The notes: generated by a model not told the origin, from the letters alone. Positions 37,385-46,223 are shown, counted from the first letter of the stretch. The stretch: DNA of 64,000 bases from Neorhizobium sp. NCHU2750 (GCF_003597675.1 NZ_CP030827.1:1674001-1738000); one strand, 5' to 3'. Program-made: numbers and translations.

Positions 37385-38593
37385 GTGCAGGCAGACCATT
37401 CTCGCCGGCGCGTGGCAAAGCGCGTCGTGATCCATTTTCCAGGCTTCGAGCCGCTGGATGCCACCCGTCATCGGGATCGTTATCAGCGGGCAATGGCCAA
37501 GACCGCCGAACTCTGGCATCTCGATGCCGATGTCGGGCCGCTTTCGGAAGGTCCGGGCTGTCCCCGCTTCGATGTCGAGGTGACGAGGGCAGGGCAAGGC
37601 TGGAAGACCTCGAGCCGCATCTTCATGCTGGATCATGATGCAATCGTTGCCCATCTGGCCAGCAGGTCGCTTCCTGTTCGTCTTGTCGGCGGTTTCCTGA
37701 GTGCCGCGGCGGTCATCCGGGAAGGTGGTGCCTCCGGCTATTTCCGCCATGCCTGGCGCTTCGGCCTGTTCTTCATCTTTCCCTTCCTGCTGATCGGGCT
37801 CGGATTGATGATCGGTCTCGCCTTGGCCGTCTCGCCTCATTGGCTGGGACTTTCCCCCTGGTTCCACCTGCCGGCGGTGGTACTTGGCCTTCTGTTCTTC
37901 CTCAAGGCGGTTCTGCCCTACTCAGAGCGTTATCACACGCTGCACCTGTTATCCGACTGGGACATGGCGGTTGCGGTCGCAAGGCTCGATGATCCGGTCA
38001 TCAACGCCTGGATCGATGACGCAGCGCAGAAGGCGAGGGCGGCCTTCGACGAAGCGGCCGACGAATACGTCGTGACCTCGCACAGCATGGGCTCCAGCAT
38101 GGCGGCGCATGTCATCGGAAGACTTCTCGAACGGGAACCCGATCTCTTCGACGGCAAGCGCGTCGTCTTCGTCACGCTCGGTGGCGCCATCCTGCAATGC
38201 GCGCTGATGCGGTCGGCGCGCGTGTTGCGCGCCCGCGTGGGACTGATCACGCGCGCCAAAAATCTCGGCGTCATCGAGGTCCAGTGCCTCACAGATCCGA
38301 TCAGCTTCTACAAGTCCTCGGTAACGGAACTGACCGGCAATGGCGATGCGCCGCCGGCAAAGCTGATTTTCCTGCGCATCCGCAACATGCTCGAGCGCGA
38401 CCGCTACCGGAAGATCAAGCGCGATTTCCTCCGGGTTCACCGCCAGTATGTGCTGGGGTCGGATCGGAAGACGCATTTCGATTTCGGCCTGATGACGTCA
38501 GGTCCACTGCCGGCGTCGTCCTTCGACGGTTTTTCCTCGCCCGATGCGCTGGACCAGGCGCTTGGGCGGTTGTCGCAAACCGAAGCGGCCTGA
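37385..38593 (+). CDS. Membrane-associated alpha/beta-hydrolase-like protein
   Basis: A 402-residue protein combining a soluble N-terminal part (VIHFPGFEPLDA, RFDVEVTRAGQGW), two hydrophobic helices at ~135-180 (FGLFFIFPFLLIGLGLMIGLAL; LPAVVLGLLFFLKAVLP), and a C-terminal lipase-like segment with VTSHSMGSSMAAHVIGRLLE, an imperfect Gly-x-Ser-x-Gly (Ser-His-Ser-Met-Gly). Two further blocks, FVTLGGAILQCAL and LTDPISFYKSS, keep the family look. The membrane topology and lipase-like centre suggest a lipid or envelope substrate, but this is inference. It begins at GTG 37385; a bidirectional terminator follows at 38617. Confidence 0.65.
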   Translation: MQADHSRRRVAKRVVIHFPGFEPLDATRHRDRYQRAMAKTAELWHLDADVGPLSEGPGCPRFDVEVTRAGQGWKTSSRIFMLDHDAIVAHLASRSLPVRLVGGFLSAAAVIREGGASGYFRHAWRFGLFFIFPFLLIGLGLMIGLALAVSPHWLGLSPWFHLPAVVLGLLFFLKAVLPYSERYHTLHLLSDWDMAVAVARLDDPVINAWIDDAAQKARAAFDEAADEYVVTSHSMGSSMAAHVIGRLLEREPDLFDGKRVVFVTLGGAILQCALMRSARVLRARVGLITRAKNLGVIEVQCLTDPISFYKSSVTELTGNGDAPPAKLIFLRIRNMLERDRYRKIKRDFLRVHRQYVLGSDRKTHFDFGLMTSGPLPASSFDGFSSPDALDQALGRLSQTEAA

Positions 38594-38616
38594 GAGTCGC
38601 GAGAGGCTCGATAAAA

Positions 38617-38652
38617 AAAGCCGTCCGCGGCGGTTGCGCTGCGGACGGCTTT
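38617..38652. terminator. Bidirectional terminator-like hairpin between convergent genes
   Basis: AAAGCCGTCCGC (38617-38628) pairs with GCGGACGGCTTT (38641-38652) across a 12-base loop. An A-run precedes the stem (38613-38619), giving a U-tract for minus-strand transcripts. It serves the convergent hydrolase-like gene and MFS gene. Confidence 0.85.
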
Positions 38653-38677
38653 GCCGTTTCGGATGGGCCGATCCGTG

Positions 38678-39913
38678 TTAGCCGAGCGAAAGCTGCCTGC
38701 GTTCGCCCCGCGCCCCCATGACGGAGGCGCCGGCAAGTGCGGCAATCGCCAGCACGAAGATCACGGATACCGGGCCTTCGAGTTCGATCAGTACGCCGCC
38801 GAGAATGGCGCCGCTCGAAATGGCGATCTGGAAGGCGGGAATGACGAGCGCTCCGGCACTTTCCGCCTCGTCCGGCGCATGCCGCACGACAAAGCTCTGG
38901 ATGCTGACCGGGAAGGCGCCGAAACCGAGCCCCCAGAGTGCGATCGCCGTCGTGGCAACCGCGAGCGAGGCACCGCCGATGGCGAGCACCACGGCGGACG
39001 CTGCGACCAGCGTCGCAAACAGCGTCACCGACAGGCGCGGGCTGCGCTCGGAGACGATGCCGCCGAGAAAATTGCCGAAGAAGCCGGCAATGCCATAGAC
39101 GAGCAGGATCAGCGAGATCGTTTCCACATCGAGCTGCGGAACCTGTTCGAGGTACGGCCGGATATAGGTGAAGCCGGCGAAATGGCCCGCAACGAACAGC
39201 AGGATGGTGATCAGCCCGGTGCGGATGGCCGGGCGGCGCAACAGTGCCACCAGCGTGCCGAGACCGGCATGGCCGTTTGGCGGCAGGGCAGGCAAAAGTG
39301 CAGCCTGGGCGATGAAGGCGATCACACCGACGCTGGCCGAAAGATAGAAGGCAGCCCGCCAGCCGAGCGTCGCGCCGATCCAGGCACCGAGCGGCGCGGC
39401 ACAGACCGTGGCAACCGAAACGCCGGCCATGATGATCGCCATCGCCCGCGGCATCATCGCGGCGGGAACGAGCCGCATGGCGAGCGCGGCCGACATCGCC
39501 CAGAAGCCGCCAAGCCCGATGCCGAGCAGCGCGCGGGCAATCAGCACCATGGTGATGTTGGCGGCGGTGGCGGCGACAAGGCTCGATATGACCAGAAGCG
39601 CCGTCAGCGCCAGCACAGTGACGCGCCGGTCGATGGCGCGCGTGCCGATGACGATGCCAGGCCCGGCAAGGGCTGCCATCACGGCGGTGGTGGTGATCGA
39701 CTGGCCGGCGACGCCGGTGCTGACGCCGAGATCTTCGGAAAGCGGCGTGAGCAGGCTGACAGGCAGGAACTCGGCCGTCACGAGCCCGAATACGCCAAGC
39801 GTCAGCGACGCGACCGCACCCCAGCGGGTAAATGTTTCGCCTGTGCCGGCATCATGTGCGACACCGTGTCCGGTCCGCGTTTCGTCGTCGGATGGTAAAG
39901 GGCTGCCGTGCAT
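38678..39913 (-). CDS. NepI-like MFS exporter (purine ribonucleoside efflux type)
   Basis: A 411-residue 12-helix MFS protein. It closely resembles E. coli NepI in layout and wording: EFLPVSLLTPLSEDLGVSTGVAGQSITTTA near the N-terminus, LGGFWAMSAALAMRLVP in helix 4-5, and ITGLT...HFAGFTYIRPYLEQ in the second half. NepI exports inosine-type ribonucleosides; whether this copy has the same substrate is not proven. AGGAGATT precedes the ATG. It is divergent from an AraC-family gene, its likely regulator. Confidence 0.87.
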   Translation of the reverse strand: MHGSPLPSDDETRTGHGVAHDAGTGETFTRWGAVASLTLGVFGLVTAEFLPVSLLTPLSEDLGVSTGVAGQSITTTAVMAALAGPGIVIGTRAIDRRVTVLALTALLVISSLVAATAANITMVLIARALLGIGLGGFWAMSAALAMRLVPAAMMPRAMAIIMAGVSVATVCAAPLGAWIGATLGWRAAFYLSASVGVIAFIAQAALLPALPPNGHAGLGTLVALLRRPAIRTGLITILLFVAGHFAGFTYIRPYLEQVPQLDVETISLILLVYGIAGFFGNFLGGIVSERSPRLSVTLFATLVAASAVVLAIGGASLAVATTAIALWGLGFGAFPVSIQSFVVRHAPDEAESAGALVIPAFQIAISSGAILGGVLIELEGPVSVIFVLAIAALAGASVMGARGERRQLSLG

Positions 39914-39985
39914 GAGAATCTCCTGATTTGATTTTCATCAGGATTAAGCGTGACGCTCTGGCGTTTCCATGCTAGAAAATCCGTC

Positions 39986-40990
39986 ATGCTTGACAGATCG
40001 TCCAAATCTCCGTCGTCCCAGTTTTCCATCGCCGCTGCCGCCGATCCCTTGTCGGAAATGCTGCGCGGCCTACGCCTCGATGGCGTCGAATATGGTCGCT
40101 GCCGGCTTTCCGACCCCTGGGCAACAGCCTTTCCGGCCGAAGAGGCCGCACGGTTTCATTTCATCTCGTCGGGCAGGGCGCTGCTCAAGACGCCGTCGGG
40201 CGAATGGCTGGAACTGAATGCCGGCGATGCGGTGCTTCTGCCACGTGGCGATGCCCATGTGCTCGCCAGCGCCGAGGATGTCGAACCGCTGCCCTTCGGC
40301 CGCTATGGCAAGAAGGAGGTCTGCCAGGGCGTCTTCGACATAAAATGTGCCGATGCGCTTTGCGGCACGGTGGCGCTGACCGCCTCGATGCGCTTCAACA
40401 TCGACAAACTGCACCCGCTGCTGCAACTGATGCCCGAGGCCATGCTGACATCCGATCTCGCCACCAGCGAGCCGGCCATTCCGCATCTGCTCGATGCCAT
40501 GGCCCATGAGGTGGACATGGATCGGGTGGGCGCAGGCGGCATTCTGGCACGGCTTGCCGACGTGCTGACCGCCACGATCATCCGCACCTGGGTCGAACAT
40601 GGCTGCGGCGATACCAGCGGCTGGATTGCCGCGGTGCGCAATCCGGAAGTCGGCCGCGTTCTCGCCGCCATCCATCTGGAGCCAGAGCGCGACTGGAGCG
40701 TTGCCGAACTCGCCCGCCTGATGGGCGCCTCCCGCTCCGGCTTTGCCGAACGCTTCGCCCGCGTCGTCGGCGAAACGCCGGCCCGCTATGTCGCAAGGGT
40801 CAGGATGCATCAGGCGCGGCTGTGGCTGAAGGACGGCATGCGGGTGGCCGTGGCGGCCGAAAGGCTGGGCTATGACGCCGAAGCCTCGTTCAGCCGCGCC
40901 TTCAAGCGCATCATCGGCGATCCGCCAAGCCATTTTCGCGCACGCGAGGTGACGACGTCGGGCGTGGTGGAACTGGCCGCCACGGGGTAA
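39986..40990 (+). CDS. AraC family regulator with cupin-type ligand domain
   Basis: A 334-residue regulator. The N-terminal ~190 residues form a cupin-like sensor domain (FHFISSGRALLKT, LNAGDAVLLPRGDAHVL, and later PLLQLMPEAML). The C-terminal part is an AraC double HTH: WSVAELARLMGASRSGFAERFARVVGETPARYVARVRMHQA and VAAERLGYDAEASFSRAFKRIIG. It is divergent from the NepI-like exporter. The start at 39986 (MLDRSSKSP) is tentative; a GTG lies at 39950 and the ribosome site is weak. Confidence 0.87.
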   Translation: MLDRSSKSPSSQFSIAAAADPLSEMLRGLRLDGVEYGRCRLSDPWATAFPAEEAARFHFISSGRALLKTPSGEWLELNAGDAVLLPRGDAHVLASAEDVEPLPFGRYGKKEVCQGVFDIKCADALCGTVALTASMRFNIDKLHPLLQLMPEAMLTSDLATSEPAIPHLLDAMAHEVDMDRVGAGGILARLADVLTATIIRTWVEHGCGDTSGWIAAVRNPEVGRVLAAIHLEPERDWSVAELARLMGASRSGFAERFARVVGETPARYVARVRMHQARLWLKDGMRVAVAAERLGYDAEASFSRAFKRIIGDPPSHFRAREVTTSGVVELAATG

Positions 40991-41132
40991 GCGGCAGGGG
41001 CCACGCCGTGCATGGCGCGGAGATTGTTTTCAAGGGGCCTGTAACGGATCCTGCACCGCAAATCTGCCGGGCATTATTGGTCGGTGACCATGTTCAGCTC
41101 CACCGATGCCAAGCAAGTTGGGAAATATCTGT

Positions 41133-41516
41133 ATGAAAAAGCTGCTCTTCACCCTCCTGTTGCTGATGCCCGCGGCCCATGCCTCGGCAGACAGCCTCTA
41201 TGACAAATGCATGGATCAGGCCGACGGGACGAACACCGCCTTCGCCAAATGCGGCGGCGATTGGGTATCGCGTGCCGATGCAAGGCTGAACAAGGTCTGG
41301 AAGGAACTGAATGCCGGCTTCGCCGATCGCGACGAAGCGAAAAAGGCCCTGCTGGCGGAGCAGCGCCTCTGGAATGCCTACAAGGAAAGCTCCTGCCAGT
41401 TCTACATGAGCGATTTCGGCCGGGAGGGACAGGTCATCAGCTTCCCCGCTTGCCGGGCCAGCGTCATCGAGCAGCGGGCGAAGGAACTCGAAAGTTACGG
41501 GTCCGAGAAGCAGTGA
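41133..41516 (+). CDS. Lysozyme-inhibitor LprI-like (DUF1311) secreted protein
   Basis: A 127-residue exported protein. It has a signal peptide (KKLLFTLLLLMPAAHASA) and a mature domain with SLYDKCMDQADGTNTAFAKCGGDWVSRADARLNKVWKEL, EQRLWNAYKESSCQFY and FPACRASVIEQRAKEL; four cysteines could form two disulfides. This fits the LprI/DUF1311 family, some of which inhibit lysozyme. Periplasmic. Start at 41133 is set by the signal peptide; an in-frame ATG lies at 41106. Confidence 0.85.
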   Translation: MKKLLFTLLLLMPAAHASADSLYDKCMDQADGTNTAFAKCGGDWVSRADARLNKVWKELNAGFADRDEAKKALLAEQRLWNAYKESSCQFYMSDFGREGQVISFPACRASVIEQRAKELESYGSEKQ

Positions 41517-41732
41517 CTTATCGCACCTGATGGCGCTGGACGCAGGACGCGAAGCCACAGTAGGCCGAAGGCCCGGTGAGGAAGATGAATCCCTGTGCGG
41601 CCAGATTTTCCACGCGCACCAATTTGTAGCCGGCTTGCCGATTTTGGGAATGGCAGCCGGGGAGTACGTAATAGTGGATCGACCTGCACGCCGTGCCTCC
41701 ATCGGAGCAAACCGATCCTGCTCATAATCCCG

Positions 41733-42470
41733 TCAGACCTGCGTAAAACCGCCGTCGACGCTCAGTTCCAGCGCGTTGACATAGCTTGAATCATCCGATG
41801 CCAGAAACAGTGCCGCTCCGGCGATCTCTTCCGGCCGGCCGAAACGGTTGAGCGGCACCCCGGCTGTCATCTGGTCCTTCCATTGCTGCGGCGCGTTTTT
41901 CGTAAACGGCGTGTCGATCGGGCCGGGGCTGATGACGTTCACCCGGATCGCCCGGTCCTTCAGCTCCATCGCCCATGTTCTGGCGAAGGACCGCACCGCC
42001 GCCTTGCTGGCGCAGTAAAGCCCGGCGCCCACCAATCCGATCTGCCCGGCAATCGAGCTGTTGAGAATGATCGAACCTCCGTCCGGCATCAGCGGCAGGG
42101 CCTTCTGCACGGCAAACAGCACGCCGCGGACATTGATGCTGAATGTCGTATGGAAATCGTTCATCGTCGCCGTCGTCACATGTTCGGTCGGGCTGGCCGG
42201 CGCACCGGCGCTGACGAAGAGGATGTCGACGTGACCTGCCTTCTGCTTCACGACCTCATAAAGCCGATCCAGATCGTCATTGCTGGCGATATCGCCTGCG
42301 ACGCCTTCGGTATTTCCACCTATCTCTTCCACCGCCGCATCCAGCACGTCCTGGCGGCGGCCAGTGATGAAGACCCGGGCACCCTCGGCCACGAACCGCT
42401 TGGCCGTCGCCAATGCCATTCCGGTCGAACCGCCGACAATGACAGCCACTTTTCCTTCGAGTTTGGACAT
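41733..42470 (-). CDS. Short-chain dehydrogenase/reductase (SDR)
   Basis: A 245-residue classical SDR. The cofactor motif reads VGGSTGMALATAKR (last Gly of GxxxGxG replaced by Ala), FVSAGAP in place of NNAG, catalytic Ser in LNSSIAG, and LYCASKAAV (Tyr-x-x-x-Lys). The C-terminus is GGFTQV. Substrate unknown. It is divergent from a LysR-type gene, with a T-N11-A dyad between them (42563-42577), so that regulator probably controls it. Confidence 0.9.
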   Translation of the reverse strand: MSKLEGKVAVIVGGSTGMALATAKRFVAEGARVFITGRRQDVLDAAVEEIGGNTEGVAGDIASNDDLDRLYEVVKQKAGHVDILFVSAGAPASPTEHVTTATMNDFHTTFSINVRGVLFAVQKALPLMPDGGSIILNSSIAGQIGLVGAGLYCASKAAVRSFARTWAMELKDRAIRVNVISPGPIDTPFTKNAPQQWKDQMTAGVPLNRFGRPEEIAGAALFLASDDSSYVNALELSVDGGFTQV

Positions 42471-42562
42471 TTTCTACCTTCTTAAATCAGCGCATCTTTT
42501 GGCGCGGGCAACAGGTAGGTGTTGGATTGGCGTTTCCTATCTGGCATGTATCGATTAAAGAT

Positions 42563-42577
42563 ATTCCAATCTGGAAT
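42563..42577. promoter_or_regulatory. Likely LysR-type operator (T-N11-A dyad)
   Basis: A perfect 6-bp inverted repeat with a 3-base spacer, ATTCCA-ATC-TGGAAT, lies between the divergent SDR and LysR-type genes, immediately before the LysR start. It contains a T-N11-A arrangement (T42564, A42576), the classical LysR-family binding motif. Confidence 0.6.
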
Positions 42578-42594
42578 TTTTGACGGGATTTACC

Positions 42595-43500
42595 TTGGAT
42601 CATCTTGAAAGGATGCGCCTGTTCAGCAGGGTGGTGGAAACCGGAAGCTTCACCGATGCTGGCAAGGTGGCAGGCGTTGCCCAGTCGACGGTAAGCAAGG
42701 AAATGACGGCGCTTGAAGCCCGTCTCGGCACGCAGCTTGTCCGACGCAGCCCGCGCGGCATGACGGTGACGGATGCCGGCAGGCAGTTCTATGACCTCAG
42801 CCTGCGCATGCTGGCCGATTTCGATGCGGCCGAGGCCTTGATCCGCTCGGGCCATGCTGAGCCGGCCGGCAGGCTCCGTGTCGCCGCACCCGCCGTGATC
42901 TCCAGCCGGCTCATCGCCCCGAACCTGCCGGAATTCATGGTGCATTTCCCCGATATCTCGATCGATATGGAGGTCTCCGAACGCTATGTCAGCCTTGTCG
43001 AGAATGGGATCGATGTGGCTATCCGGATCGGGTCGCTGCCCGATAGCGGCCTCATCGCCCGCCAGATCGGCGCGCTGCAGCCAGTTGTCGCCGCGTCGCC
43101 AGCCTATCTTGCCGCCCATGGCGAACCGCAGACGCCGGCGGATCTCGCGCAGCATCACTGCCTGCCATATCTCTTCGAGGGCACGTCCAGGCAATGGCGG
43201 TTTCGCGGTGATCAGGGGGCATTCACGGTTGCGACCCCGTCGCGCTTCCGCACCAACGATGCCGCAAGCGTCCATGCCGCCGCTATCGCCGGCCTGGGCA
43301 TCGCGCAGGGGCCGACCTGGATGTTCCGGCAGGATATCGAAGCCGGCCGTCTCCGCCCCGTGTTCACGCAATTTCGCGGCGATCCCGTCCCGATCCATGC
43401 CGTCACCTCCACCGGCCGAAAATCGACAGCCGGCGCCCGGGCTTTCATCGAGTTCATGGCGGACTGTATCGACAGGGAGCCGGAACTGCGCTTGCGGTGA
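42595..43500 (+). CDS. LysR family transcriptional regulator
   Basis: A 301-residue LysR regulator of the CrgA-like subgroup. The helix-turn-helix reads LFSRVVETGSFTDAGKVAGVAQSTVSKEMTALEARLG, followed by LVRRSPRGMTVTDAG; the binding domain begins GRLRVAAPAVISSRLIAP. It is divergent from the SDR gene and likely regulates it. It starts with TTG at 42595 (LDHLERMRLF as family start), with ACGGGAT upstream; an in-frame TTG at 42580 and an ATG at 42613 are alternatives. Confidence 0.9.
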   Translation: MDHLERMRLFSRVVETGSFTDAGKVAGVAQSTVSKEMTALEARLGTQLVRRSPRGMTVTDAGRQFYDLSLRMLADFDAAEALIRSGHAEPAGRLRVAAPAVISSRLIAPNLPEFMVHFPDISIDMEVSERYVSLVENGIDVAIRIGSLPDSGLIARQIGALQPVVAASPAYLAAHGEPQTPADLAQHHCLPYLFEGTSRQWRFRGDQGAFTVATPSRFRTNDAASVHAAAIAGLGIAQGPTWMFRQDIEAGRLRPVFTQFRGDPVPIHAVTSTGRKSTAGARAFIEFMADCIDREPELRLR

Positions 43501-43646
43501 GTGAGAGAAGACCGGCTGCATGAAAGTACGATGGGCCGGGACTACCATCCTGCGCGGATCGGCCCGATAGCTGGGCAGGCGGCAGTCTGATAATGGTTAG
43601 CTGCAGCTGCGCTCTACACAGAATTCAATGCGCGAAAGGATATCGG

Positions 43647-43898
43647 ATGGGCGAGAAGGAATACCTGGTTCTGTACCCGGTTCCCAGCCTGCTTGCTATC
43701 CTGCTCAATCGAGAGCGCGCCAAGGGAAGTCCTCTGACCGAAGCAGAGGTCAGCGAGATTCGGGATAACTGCGAGACAATCGCGGTACCAATCGACGTGG
43801 CCCGAGAGATGGACGAGCAACGCGGCTACCTGGATATCGATCCCGAAAATTGCTGGCATGAATGGCAACGAACGCGGAAAGACCTGATGGAAGGCTGA
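43647..43898 (+). CDS. Small hypothetical protein
   Basis: An 83-residue acidic protein. Segments include EYLVLYPVPSLLAILLNRERAKG and LTEAEVSEIRDNCETIAVP, ending DPENCWHEWQRTRKDLM. No family is recognised. AAAGGAT lies ahead of the ATG at 43647; the frame could extend to 43593 but that part looks unlike protein. Confidence 0.6.
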   Translation: MGEKEYLVLYPVPSLLAILLNRERAKGSPLTEAEVSEIRDNCETIAVPIDVAREMDEQRGYLDIDPENCWHEWQRTRKDLMEG

Positions 43899-43994
43899 TT
43901 ACCGCAACAAGCCGGTAGGCTGAAGCGCTCGGCGGCAGCTGCGTGCAGAGGGTATCTCAATCAGTCCCCCGCACACGAACCCTCCCAACCCCTG

Positions 43995-44492
43995 TCACAT
44001 TTCACCCTCCGGATCCTTCATCATTGCGTCCGCCAGCTTGCGCATCAGCCGCACCATGTCGTCGAACTCCTCCGGGTTCCATCCGGAAAACACGGCCCGC
44101 GCGATCCGCTCTCGGGCCTGATCGATCCTGAGCGTCATCGCCTTGCCGTCCTGCGTGGCGGCGGCCTCGCGTACGCGGCGGTCGCTTGTCCCCGGCCGTC
44201 GTTCGACGAGCCCCAGCGCCTCGAGCTTGGCGATCTGGCGGCTTACCGTCGTGTGGTCGCGGCCGACCCGGTCAGCCAGCTCGACCACGCCGATCGGGCC
44301 GGCACGCTCGACGATGACGAGAAGGGGAAACAGCGCGCGGTCGAGCTTGATGCCGGCCGCCCTGATCAGCACCTCGTCGCGCTGCGGCCGGTTCATCACG
44401 TTGACGATGTCCAGCAGAGAGCCATGCAGGGTCTTCAGCTTCGCACTTATCCCGTCACCGCGGGATATGTGTGTATTTTGCACATTATTCAT
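43995..44492 (-). CDS. MarR family transcriptional regulator
   Basis: A 165-residue winged-helix regulator. LFPLLVIVERAGPIGVVELADRVGRDHTTVSRQIAKLEALGLVERRPG is the MarR DNA-binding part, with a RRVREAAATQDG wing. It is divergent from a quinone-oxidoreductase-like gene; two operator-like dyads flank its start (44467-44485 and 44516-44536), the first within its own 5' coding end, so it is probably autoregulated and represses the oxidoreductase. No conserved sensing cysteine is evident. Confidence 0.92.
   Translation of the reverse strand: MNNVQNTHISRGDGISAKLKTLHGSLLDIVNVMNRPQRDEVLIRAAGIKLDRALFPLLVIVERAGPIGVVELADRVGRDHTTVSRQIAKLEALGLVERRPGTSDRRVREAAATQDGKAMTLRIDQARERIARAVFSGWNPEEFDDMVRLMRKLADAMMKDPEGEM
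44467..44485. promoter_or_regulatory. MarR operator-like site 1
   Basis: ATGTG (44467-44471) faces CACAT (44481-44485) across nine bases, inside the first codons of the marR-type gene. It resembles site 2 forty-nine bases away (GTGTG and TTGCACAT-type half-sites). Confidence 0.6.
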
Positions 44493-44515
44493 TGACGCAG
44501 TCTCTGCCTTGAAGA

Positions 44516-44536
44516 TATGTGTGCATTATACACATA
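44516..44536. promoter_or_regulatory. MarR operator-like site 2 (7-bp inverted repeat)
   Basis: TATGTGT at 44516-44522 is matched by ACACATA at 44530-44536 across a seven-base spacer, a perfect 7-bp arm pair lying just upstream of the oxidoreductase start. With site 1 it forms the likely MarR control region of both genes. Confidence 0.72.
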
Positions 44537-44562
44537 AATCGGATCCGTGAAAGGAGAGTGCA

Positions 44563-45501
44563 GTGAAGGCCGCAATCGTGAAAGGTGCCGGCATGGCGCC
44601 CGTCTATGGCGAGTTCGACGCGCCGGCCCGGCAGGATGGGGAGTTGGTCGTCCATGTCTCTGCTGCCGCCCTCAGCCACCTGACCCGCATGCGCGCCGTA
44701 GGCCGGCACTACAGCGTCGAAAGTCATTTTCCCTTCGTGCCGGGTGTCGATGGTGTCGGCCGGCTTTCCGATGGCAGGCGGGTCTATTTCGCCATGCCGC
44801 GGGCACCCTATGGTGCCATGGGCGAACAGGCGGCGGTCGATACCGCACGCTGCGTGGCATTGCCGGATGATCTCGATGACGTGACGGCGGCAGCGCTTGC
44901 CAATCCCGGCATGTCCTCCTGGGCGGCCCTTCGGCACAGGGCAAGGCTCAAGCCCAACGAGACGGTGCTGATCAACGGGGCGACGGGCACCTCCGGCCGG
45001 CTCGCGGTCAAAATCGCCCGGCATATGGGCGCCGGCAAGATCATAGCCACCGGCCGCAACCTGTCCGTTCTCGAAGCCTCGGGTGCCGACGAGATCGTGC
45101 CGCTCGTGGCGGATGATCTCGAAGGCCGCTTCAAACCGCATTTTGTCTCGGGCGTCGACGTCGTGCTCGACTATCTCTGGGGCGACAGCGCGCGCGCCAT
45201 TCTGGCTGCCGGCGCCAAGGCAGGACCGGACGGACGGGCGATCCGCTTCGTCCAGATCGGCTCCATGGCCGGCGGCGAGATTTTGATGCCGGCCGCCGTG
45301 CTTCGTTCATCCTCGATAGAAATGATGGGCAGCGGCATCGGCTCGGTCTCGCTGCAAAACCTCATCTCGTCGATCGCCGACATGTTCGCCGCGGCCGGAT
45401 CGGCTGGTCTCGATACCGCCACCCGTGTGGTCCCGCTCGCCGACATCGAGCATGTGTGGAAGGAAGAGGAGGGCGCCGAGCGTATCGTCTTCACCCTGTG
45501 A
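44563..45501 (+). CDS. MDR-type quinone oxidoreductase/zinc-independent alcohol dehydrogenase
   Basis: A 312-residue medium-chain dehydrogenase/reductase. It starts at GTG (KAAIVKGAGMAPVYGEFDAP), with AAGGAGA upstream, and has HFPFVPGVDGVGRL, the Rossmann cofactor motif INGATGTSGRLAVKIARHMGAGK, and LFD-like DVVLDYLWGDSARAIL. The zinc ligands of alcohol dehydrogenases are absent, suggesting an NADPH:quinone oxidoreductase. It is divergent from and probably repressed by the MarR-type gene. Confidence 0.9.
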   Translation: MKAAIVKGAGMAPVYGEFDAPARQDGELVVHVSAAALSHLTRMRAVGRHYSVESHFPFVPGVDGVGRLSDGRRVYFAMPRAPYGAMGEQAAVDTARCVALPDDLDDVTAAALANPGMSSWAALRHRARLKPNETVLINGATGTSGRLAVKIARHMGAGKIIATGRNLSVLEASGADEIVPLVADDLEGRFKPHFVSGVDVVLDYLWGDSARAILAAGAKAGPDGRAIRFVQIGSMAGGEILMPAAVLRSSSIEMMGSGIGSVSLQNLISSIADMFAAAGSAGLDTATRVVPLADIEHVWKEEEGAERIVFTL

Positions 45502-45521
45502 AGCGGTCGCCAGCGCCGCAA

Positions 45522-46223
45522 TCAGTCCCTCAGCCTCAGTTCGTCCGGCTGCATGTTGAACGAACTCAAGGTCGACAGGAAACTCATGCCGAGCAGGCTC
45601 TCGTCGAGGCGGCCGTCCGCGGCCACCATCGCCCGCACATTGCGCCGCAAAATCGGGCCGATGGCGATCTCGTTGAGCCTGACGGGCGCCACCATTGCCT
45701 GCCCGTTGGCGGTCATCACCGGGATCGTATAAGCGAGCCCGTCGGTATCGATGCCGATCGCTTTCGCATCGTCGAAGGACAGCACGATGCTGCTCGCCCC
45801 GGTATCGACCAGCATCTGGATCGTCTTGCCGTTGACGGACACATTCGCCTGGAAATGGCCGCCGATCGCCTTCTGGATGACCACCTCGTCGCCGTCCTTG
45901 CCGGTCACCACCACCGCATGGCCGGGCAGCAGGCCTGCGGTCATGCGGCCGACAAACTGGTTGGCGTCATTGCGGTAGAGATAGGCGGCGACCAGACCGA
46001 GAATGATGACGAGCCAGACGGCGAGATTGCGCAGAACCTCGTTCATCGCGCCACGCCGGCCGGCAACGATGCCGGCGCCCAGCAATCCGGCGATCGGGAT
46101 CATGTAGATCAGCCGGCCGAAATCGTTGTTGTCGATCCCGAAGGTGCGGCCGGAGTCATGGTTGAAGATCAAGAGTGCCAAGCCGGCACCGAGTACGAGA
46201 AGCACGAAGGTCAGGCGGTTCAT
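45522..46223 (-). CDS. TIGR02281-type membrane aspartic protease (clan AA)
   Basis: A 233-residue membrane protein. Three hydrophobic segments occupy residues ~1-85; a single retropepsin-like domain follows, with the catalytic motif MLVDTGASSIVLSF (Asp-Thr-Gly) and DESLLGMSFLSTLSSFNMQPDELRLRD at the end. The family's biochemical role is unknown. Its start overlaps the stop of the DUF1289 gene by 4 bp, so it is translationally coupled. The trio cobS-DUF1289-this gene lies on one strand. Confidence 0.88.
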   Translation of the reverse strand: MNRLTFVLLVLGAGLALLIFNHDSGRTFGIDNNDFGRLIYMIPIAGLLGAGIVAGRRGAMNEVLRNLAVWLVIILGLVAAYLYRNDANQFVGRMTAGLLPGHAVVVTGKDGDEVVIQKAIGGHFQANVSVNGKTIQMLVDTGASSIVLSFDDAKAIGIDTDGLAYTIPVMTANGQAMVAPVRLNEIAIGPILRRNVRAMVAADGRLDESLLGMSFLSTLSSFNMQPDELRLRD

